Assembly (NCBI GenBank): GCA_012033255.1
Contig: JAAUSF010000038.1
Span: 1-41,406 of the forward strand
Direction: 5' to 3'
DNA: 41,406 bases
Origin: Cyanobacteria bacterium RU_5_0
Lineage (GTDB): Bacteria > Cyanobacteriota > Cyanobacteriia > Elainellales > Elainellaceae
Positions 37,001 to 41,406 of this stretch are shown piece after piece. A model generated the notes under the pieces. That model made no database searches. It worked only from the letters and a program-made list of their open reading frames with translations, and was not told where the DNA came from. The first letter of the stretch is position 1. The number at the start of each line of letters is the position of its first letter. The position numbers and the translations under genes are program-made.

Positions 37001-37041
37001 AACAACGAATAGCAAATAAGCCCCTATTTTGCGAGGAACTC

Positions 37042-37641
37042 ATGCCGAACGAAGTCCCTGAATCCGACGTAATGACGCGCTTGTCCGCGATCGAAGCTCA
37101 ACTTCTCCAATTTGCTCAGCTATTCTCTACCCTCACTGAACGGGTCACCCGCCTCGAAGAGAACCTGAGCCTTGTAACGGATGTGCAGCGATACAAAAGG
37201 TTACAGGATCTACTGGAAGCTGGAGATCTGCGGGAGGCAGATTGGGAAACCATTCGGCTGATCCAAGATGTCATCGGAGAACCTCAGCTAGACGAGATTA
37301 CTCCTGATCAGGTGCGGAGCTTTCCCTGCAATGCTCTGCGCGTGATTGATAGCCTCTGGACAACCTACAGCGATGGTCATTTTGGCTTCAGCGTTCAGGC
37401 AAAAATTTATCAAGGTGTGGGTGGGTCGATCGAATCCACCATTACGCAAGATCGCAAATTAGTTGAGGCATTTGGTGAACAAGTTGGTTGGCGTTCAGCC
37501 GACAAGTGGCTCAAGTGCGATGACCTTGACTACACGCTAGCGGCTCCTGTTGGCTGTCATCCGTCTCGCTGGTGGAATTCTCCCTTTGGCTCAAAAATGA
37601 CAAATTATTTCTTCAACCGTCTGCTCACCTGCGAGTTGTAG
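37042..37641 (+). CDS. GUN4 domain-containing protein
   Basis: The 199-residue protein has an N-terminal helical stretch of about 45 residues (LSAIEAQLLQFAQLFSTLTERVTRLEENL, coiled-coil-like) and then a GUN4 domain: RYKRLQDLLEAGDLREADWETIRL, FPCNALRVIDSLWTTYSDGHFGFSVQAKIYQ, and AFGEQVGWR...KWL. True Gun4 binds porphyrins and stimulates magnesium chelatase. The domain is widespread in cyanobacteria, mostly in paralogues of unknown role, and this is probably one of those. GAGGAACTC precedes the ATG at 37042. The TAG directly abuts the ATG of comB, so the two are likely translated together. Confidence 0.87.
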   Translation: MPNEVPESDVMTRLSAIEAQLLQFAQLFSTLTERVTRLEENLSLVTDVQRYKRLQDLLEAGDLREADWETIRLIQDVIGEPQLDEITPDQVRSFPCNALRVIDSLWTTYSDGHFGFSVQAKIYQGVGGSIESTITQDRKLVEAFGEQVGWRSADKWLKCDDLDYTLAAPVGCHPSRWWNSPFGSKMTNYFFNRLLTCEL

Positions 37642-38373
37642 ATGATTTTCGATCAGTCAGAGTTTGATATTCGCTGTGAATGGGGTAAGCTGGGGATCGA
37701 GCAACTTGCGCCAGTCAGCCGCGTTATCGTGATTGTGGATGTGTTATCATTCTCAACTTGCGTGGAAGTCGCGACTCGTCAAGGCGCGATCGTCTTTCCC
37801 TATCAATGGAAGGATGAATCGGCGGCTGATTATGCCAAATCTATGAATGCTGAACTGGTAAGTCTGAAACGGAGTGTCGATCGCCCCTCGCTTTCTCCAA
37901 CCTCCCTGCGCTCGCTCGCTCCTGGCACTCGTCTCGTGTTACCGTCTCAAAATGGAGCCGTCTTGAGCTTGCAGACTGGACAAACCCCAACGATCGCAGG
38001 CAGCCTGCGAAACAATAACGCTGTTGCTCAGTATATTCAACCTTATAAAACTGGAATTTCTGTGATTCCTGCTGGGGAACAGTGGCAGGATAACAGTCTA
38101 CGACCCGCACTGGAAGACGTAATTGGGGCAGGAGCCATTCTCAGCTACCTAAAAGGAACTCGATCGCCTGAAGCAGAAATGGCAGTGGCAGTGTTCGATC
38201 GCTTCAAACATCACCTCACAACAACGCTAAAGCAATGCAGTTCCGGAAAAGAGCTAATCGCCAAAGGCTTTGAAACAGACGTAGAACTCGCCGCAACGCT
38301 GAACATGAGCCACTGTATTCCCCGACTGGTCAATAATGCCTACGTCAATGTAGAAACATCTGATCTTCTTTAA
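37642..38373 (+). CDS. comB: 2-phosphosulfolactate phosphatase family protein
   Basis: ComB (243 residues) is an Mg-dependent phosphatase that in archaea turns 2-phosphosulfolactate into sulfolactate in coenzyme M synthesis; cyanobacteria do not make coenzyme M, so the reaction here may differ. Family signs are VIVIVDVLSFSTCVEVATRQGA (aspartate-rich first strand), RLVLPSQNGAVLS, GSLRNNNAVAQ, VIPAGEQW and EDVIGAGAIL. It starts immediately after the stop of the GUN4 gene with no spacing, implying coupled translation. Confidence 0.9.
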   Translation: MIFDQSEFDIRCEWGKLGIEQLAPVSRVIVIVDVLSFSTCVEVATRQGAIVFPYQWKDESAADYAKSMNAELVSLKRSVDRPSLSPTSLRSLAPGTRLVLPSQNGAVLSLQTGQTPTIAGSLRNNNAVAQYIQPYKTGISVIPAGEQWQDNSLRPALEDVIGAGAILSYLKGTRSPEAEMAVAVFDRFKHHLTTTLKQCSSGKELIAKGFETDVELAATLNMSHCIPRLVNNAYVNVETSDLL

Positions 38374-38438
38374 AGTCCGGCTTCATCTACAAACCTCCAA
38401 TTTCCGTCACGAGAGATACAGTAGGTTTCAATTGAATG

Positions 38439-38567
38439 CCACCTGTAATTTTTTGTTGATTTTGCGATCGGTCGGGGCAGACCCATGTGTCTGTCCTCTA
38501 ATCCACGGCAACCACACCGGGATTGCCCCTACGCCACGGCAACCATCAACAGAAAATTTACAGGTGG
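38439..38567. mobile_element. MITE with terminal inverted repeats and 8-bp target duplication
   Basis: A 129-base non-coding element begins CCACCTGTAATTTTTTGTTG and ends with the near-inverse (TGTTGAT core, ...TTTACAGGTGG; about 22 bases per arm, one mismatch and one indel). It is flanked on both sides by ATTGAATG (38431-38438 and 38568-38575), a perfect target duplication. The interior has hairpin blocks (GGGGCAGACCC...). The same ends occur at 7253 and 7926. The element has no coding capacity and must have moved by a transposase from elsewhere. The rest of 38374-38687 holds nothing else I can support. Confidence 0.9.
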
Positions 38568-38687
38568 ATTGAATGCAATATGAAACGGGCGCTACATACC
38601 GCGCCCGTACAAGTTTGATGGACTGAGCGTAATTGAAACCCGTCATCCGATTTTCAGGTGATACAGCATCTACTGTATGAGCAAAAG

Positions 38688-39002
38688 CTAGGCTTCAGGA
38701 GCGCCAACTGCGGCTGGGGTTTCCGTTTTGACTGTCATGAAACGGATGACCTCGTCGTTGAGGCGCATGGCTCGTTCCATCGTGGCAACCGCTGGGCCAC
38801 TAGCGGTGTAGTTCATCTGGATATAAACGCCTTCACGCTGCCTTTTGATTTCATAGGCAAGGCGACGCTTGCCGCGATGTTGGGTTTCAATATCCTGAGC
38901 GCCTTGCTCTCGTAAGATAGTCTGATATTTGGTGATGGCTTGATCGGTTAACTCATCCCCCAAATCCGATCGGAGGATGTACATTGTTTCGTAGTCTGGC
39001 AT
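38688..39002 (-). CDS. rpsF: 30S ribosomal protein S6
   Basis: S6 (104 residues) sits on the platform of the 30S subunit and binds S18. The sequence [30 protein letters not shown] is the typical cyanobacterial N terminus; [23 protein letters not shown] and the [13 protein letters not shown] helix-strand follow. The ATG at 39002 is preceded by AAGGAG, so a longer frame from 39071 is rejected. It is a single-gene unit here; rpsR is not adjacent. Confidence 0.97.
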   Translation of the reverse strand: MPDYETMYILRSDLGDELTDQAITKYQTILREQGAQDIETQHRGKRRLAYEIKRQREGVYIQMNYTASGPAVATMERAMRLNDEVIRFMTVKTETPAAVGAPEA

Positions 39003-39196
39003 GAAAATAGACTCCTTATGGACATAAGTCCTCCATGACGAAGTATCCAACCCTGAAGTCGCACAAATCACCTAGAAAGCTGAGAAGATGATCTCACTGA
39101 ATCTCACCTTCGCAGATCTTGTCCGACTTCATTGATTGAGTATTGCGATAAGAGGCAAGGAATTACAATCATATACCAGGTTTAATCGATCGATCT

Positions 39197-40006
39197 ATGG
39201 CGCAGCGGTACGTCCGAGTTCAAACAACCACCGGAAAGCTATACTATGGCTTACTCCATCTTGATCGGCGGGTACAAGTCTTAGATGCTCCTCCTTGGCT
39301 CGAAGGGCAACTGACCGAGCAAGAATTAGCCTTTGATGACTATCATTTGCTATCTCCCTGCGCTCCTTCTAAGATTGTGGCGGTCGGCAGAAATTACGCT
39401 AAACACGCTAGCGAAATGGGGGGAGAGGTTCCCAAAGAGCCACTTTTATTCATGAAGCCCTCAACCACAGTTATTGCTCCAGACTCACCCATTCAGTATC
39501 CACCTCAGTCTCAACAAGTGGATTATGAGGGTGAATTAGCCGTGGTGATTGGCGATCGCTGTGTGGATTGTACTCCAGAGCAAGCGCGATCGAGGATTTG
39601 GGGTTATACGATCGCCAACGATGTCACCGCTCGCGATTTGCAGCGTAAAGATGGGCAGTGGGCACGCGCCAAGGGGTTTGATACTTTCTGCCCATTGGGA
39701 CCCTGGATCGTTCGAGAGCTTAGTGCCGGGGCACGATTGCAAACCTATCTCAACGACAGTACTAAACCTGTCCAATCGGCATCGATCGACGAGATGGTTT
39801 TTTCTCCTGATTTCTTAGTGTCTTACATTAGCCAAGCCATCACGCTGTTGCCAGGAGATGTAGTACTCACCGGAACACCTGAAGGAGTGGGGGAATTGCG
39901 AGTTGGCGATCGAGTGCGCGTTGAAATTGAAGGAATCGGCTCTCTCGAAAATACTGTCATCGCCAGAAAACCTGTAGACTCGCCTATTCCTCAAACCGAA
40001 AGCTGA
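39197..40006 (+). CDS. Fumarylacetoacetate hydrolase (FAH) family protein
   Basis: The 269-residue protein has the FAH C-terminal-type fold: KIVAVGRNYAKHASEMGGEVPKEPLLFMKPSTTV, then the metal-binding VDYEGELAVVIG (Glu and Asp ligands), GYTIANDVTARDLQRKDGQWARAKGFDTFCPLGPW, and LLPGDVVLTGTPEGVG. An N-terminal domain of about 60 residues precedes. Family members are Mg-dependent acylpyruvases, oxaloacetate decarboxylases or isomerases/hydratases in degradation of aromatics; which reaction applies here is not determinable. It converges on the Uma2 gene with 5 bases between stops. Confidence 0.92.
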   Translation: MAQRYVRVQTTTGKLYYGLLHLDRRVQVLDAPPWLEGQLTEQELAFDDYHLLSPCAPSKIVAVGRNYAKHASEMGGEVPKEPLLFMKPSTTVIAPDSPIQYPPQSQQVDYEGELAVVIGDRCVDCTPEQARSRIWGYTIANDVTARDLQRKDGQWARAKGFDTFCPLGPWIVRELSAGARLQTYLNDSTKPVQSASIDEMVFSPDFLVSYISQAITLLPGDVVLTGTPEGVGELRVGDRVRVEIEGIGSLENTVIARKPVDSPIPQTES

Positions 40007-40011
40007 TTCTC

Positions 40012-40599
40012 TTAGCCTACAATTGCGTCTTGTCGAAAGACTCGAACGGCTTCTGAGAAGTCAGTTTCAGCCATCACAATGCAGCGTCTCAGCAGGTCGA
40101 TATCGAGTTGATTGAGTCCGGGTAATTCACTGCGATCGATACGCTCATAGCGATTACCGCGAAGCCGATGCAACGTTAACACGCCATCCTCCCAGAACCA
40201 TACTTCAGAAACATTGAGAGCTTGGTATCGCGCCAGCTTATTCGTGCTACCACTGGTGAAAATGACTTCGATCGACAAATCAGGAATCGGGTTAGCACCG
40301 CCAATACAGTAAGATTCATCTGCTTGAGCAGAAGCTTTTCCCTCTTGCTCCTGTGTTTTTGCCCCAGTTGGCTTGAAGGGAATTCCCTTCTCTAACAGGA
40401 AGGTTGTTACTAAATATCCAATCACATGAGCAAAAAATTCGTGATCTTCTCCAGGCATCAGGATCTCAATGGTGCCCTCGTAGTAAGCTAGCCGCACCCC
40501 TGGAGAATCCTCCGATACCTGCTGGATCAGTTTGAATGTTTCCCATGTCCCTTGCATCAGGATGCGCTGATCTGTATGTTGCTGAAGTAACTGGGTCAT
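40012..40599 (-). CDS. Uma2 family putative endonuclease
   Basis: The 195-residue protein is a second Uma2 family member, only distantly similar to the one at 16912. Visible are YYEGTIEILMPGEDHEFFAHVIGYLVTTFLLE, the acidic region GGANPIPDLSIEVIF, LARYQALNVSEVWFWEDGVLTLHRL. The usual PD-(D/E)xK layout (Asp in PDLSIEV, Lys in NKLARYQ) is preserved. Function is unknown. It lies convergent to the FAH gene. Confidence 0.9.
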   Translation of the reverse strand: MTQLLQQHTDQRILMQGTWETFKLIQQVSEDSPGVRLAYYEGTIEILMPGEDHEFFAHVIGYLVTTFLLEKGIPFKPTGAKTQEQEGKASAQADESYCIGGANPIPDLSIEVIFTSGSTNKLARYQALNVSEVWFWEDGVLTLHRLRGNRYERIDRSELPGLNQLDIDLLRRCIVMAETDFSEAVRVFRQDAIVG

Positions 40600-40643
40600 G
40601 GCGATCGATTTTACCTACCCTGCCTTAAATGTATGTGTGCAAG

Positions 40644-40676
40644 GGAAAAAGGTTAGCTCTAGCCCATTGCGGCTAG
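40644..40676 (-). terminator. Possible terminator after the Tic20 gene
   Basis: On the minus strand a stem CTAGCC / GGCTAG (40671-40676 with 40659-40664) begins three bases after the TAA and is followed, after AGCTAACC, by a TTTTT run. The stem is short. Confidence 0.35.
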
Positions 40677-40678
40677 CA

Positions 40679-41155
40679 TTACCGGACTTGCATATGGACG
40701 GCATCGGAGAGTGTCGGAATCTCGGCATAGCGCCCCATGATCGACTGGAAAACTGAGTAGACGATCGCCGCAAGGGTGCCCAAGAAGATCACGTTGTAGA
40801 GCGTTTCAATGAACAACCCGCTGCCCAAAATGGGTTGCAGCACAAACCCCATGATCAATCTGCACAAAATTAGGACGATATCCAGCAAGATCGCCTGCAT
40901 CGTGTTAAAGCGGATGAAATGATTGATGCGATCGTTCCTCACCACCAGCAAGAAGAGCGCAAAGAAGATAATCAGCCCCACAAATGGCAGGTTATAGATA
41001 GCGAGAAGCGGCAGCAATGGAAGCAAGATTGGCTGCAACGCCGGAAATTGGGTGAAAAAGGGAACAGCAAACCCCAGCCCATCCAGCAATGGTAGGAGAT
41101 AGGGGAGACACGCGAAAGTCCGGTCTAGGGGGGTTGTTGAACCACGCCAATTCAT
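40679..41155 (-). CDS. Tic20 family protein
   Basis: This 158-residue membrane protein starts MNWRGSTTPLDRTFACLPYLLPLLDGLGFA and has four hydrophobic helices. PFFTQFP and RNDRINHFIRFNTMQAILLDI match Tic20 homologues, the cyanobacterial relatives of the chloroplast inner-envelope import protein. Their role in bacteria is unknown. The ATG at 41155 is preceded by GGAG; an in-frame extension to 41218 is not supported. Both the sequence and length are typical of the family. Confidence 0.9.
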   Translation of the reverse strand: MNWRGSTTPLDRTFACLPYLLPLLDGLGFAVPFFTQFPALQPILLPLLPLLAIYNLPFVGLIIFFALFLLVVRNDRINHFIRFNTMQAILLDIVLILCRLIMGFVLQPILGSGLFIETLYNVIFLGTLAAIVYSVFQSIMGRYAEIPTLSDAVHMQVR

Positions 41156-41310
41156 GTTGCACTCTCCAGAATTACAAATCTTTAGGTCGTAGCGTCTGAT
41201 AAGCCTAGAATAGCGCAATCCCCAAAATTCACCCGCAACAATTATTCTTTACGCACATATTAAAAACTGCTAGCGGTTTTTAGGAGATTGCCGACAGATA
41301 AAATACCTGC

Positions 41311-41390
41311 GTAGGATGGGCAAAGGCATCCGTGCCCATCCATGATTCTGGCTGACGATGGGCACGGGTAAGACCCTTTGCCCATCCTAC
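41311..41390. repeat. 80-bp long-stem inverted repeat
   Basis: A perfect 16-base arm GTAGGATGGGCAAAGG (41311-41326) pairs with its inverse at 41375-41390, and a second perfect 10-base arm CGTGCCCATC (41331-41340) pairs with 41357-41366. This would form a long two-part hairpin of the type scattered through cyanobacterial genomes. No gene is visible in 41156-41406. Confidence 0.85.
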
Positions 41391-41406
41391 GAATTGGTAG
41401 ATTCTT

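Noticed and set aside
38428-38646. A 72-residue minus-strand frame
   Set aside because: It lies within the MITE and its flank; the hairpin element explains the sequence.

Overview
The window is chromosomal DNA from a cyanobacterium. The evidence is frequent HIP1 octamers (GCGATCGC), a separate atpB-atpE style (beta-epsilon) ATP synthase pair, a GuaB3-Yfr1-TrxA block, a GUN4-domain protein, a Tic20 homologue, and families that are expanded in filamentous cyanobacteria (Uma2, DUF29, pentapeptide repeats, DUF4346). Large spacers, many repeats and several decayed genes suggest a filamentous Leptolyngbya/Oscillatoriales-type genome. That placement is an inference.

Layout. 0.2-2.1 kb: a tight minus-strand operon (2TM protein, thioredoxin-like 2Fe-2S ferredoxin, DUF167, HDAC-family deacetylase). 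2.4-6.9 kb: glycerol kinase with DUF4346, an XPB-like helicase and a protein with about 53 pentapeptide repeats. 7.25-7.93 kb: a decayed gene bracketed by inverted copies of a small mobile-type repeat. 8-10 kb: ATP synthase beta and epsilon. 11-13 kb: guaB3, the small RNA Yfr1 and trxA. 13.3-17.5 kb: a LOG-family protein, an ABC exporter ATPase and permease with a DUF29 gene between them, and a Uma2 protein. 17.5-19.1 kb: dnaN and, beside it, a cluster of DnaA boxes that is very probably oriC.

19.2-31.7 kb: a minus-strand surface-glycan locus of six genes: a GT2-GT4 fusion, three methyltransferases, a 1124-residue methyltransferase/double-GT2 fusion, a small GT2 and a large membrane protein (two of the genes encode glycosyltransferases alone). 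Four of these otherwise unrelated enzymes carry coiled coils ending in the same short aromatic/basic module (I-x-x-M-x-x-S-K-F-W-x-L-R...W-x-x-x-K), five copies in all, with 63-bp coding repeats inside the coils. This is the most unusual system in the window. The architecture recalls chain-length-ruler proteins of O-antigen synthesis (WbdD), but that function is inferred only.

31.8-41.4 kb: mixed accessory and housekeeping genes. These are a DUF4351/Rpn remnant, an LRAT-fold protein, a large PPC-domain metalloprotease, a GDSL hydrolase, GUN4 abutting ComB, a 129-bp MITE with a perfect 8-bp target duplication, rpsF, an FAH-family enzyme, a second Uma2 protein and Tic20. No rRNA, tRNA or CRISPR array was seen.
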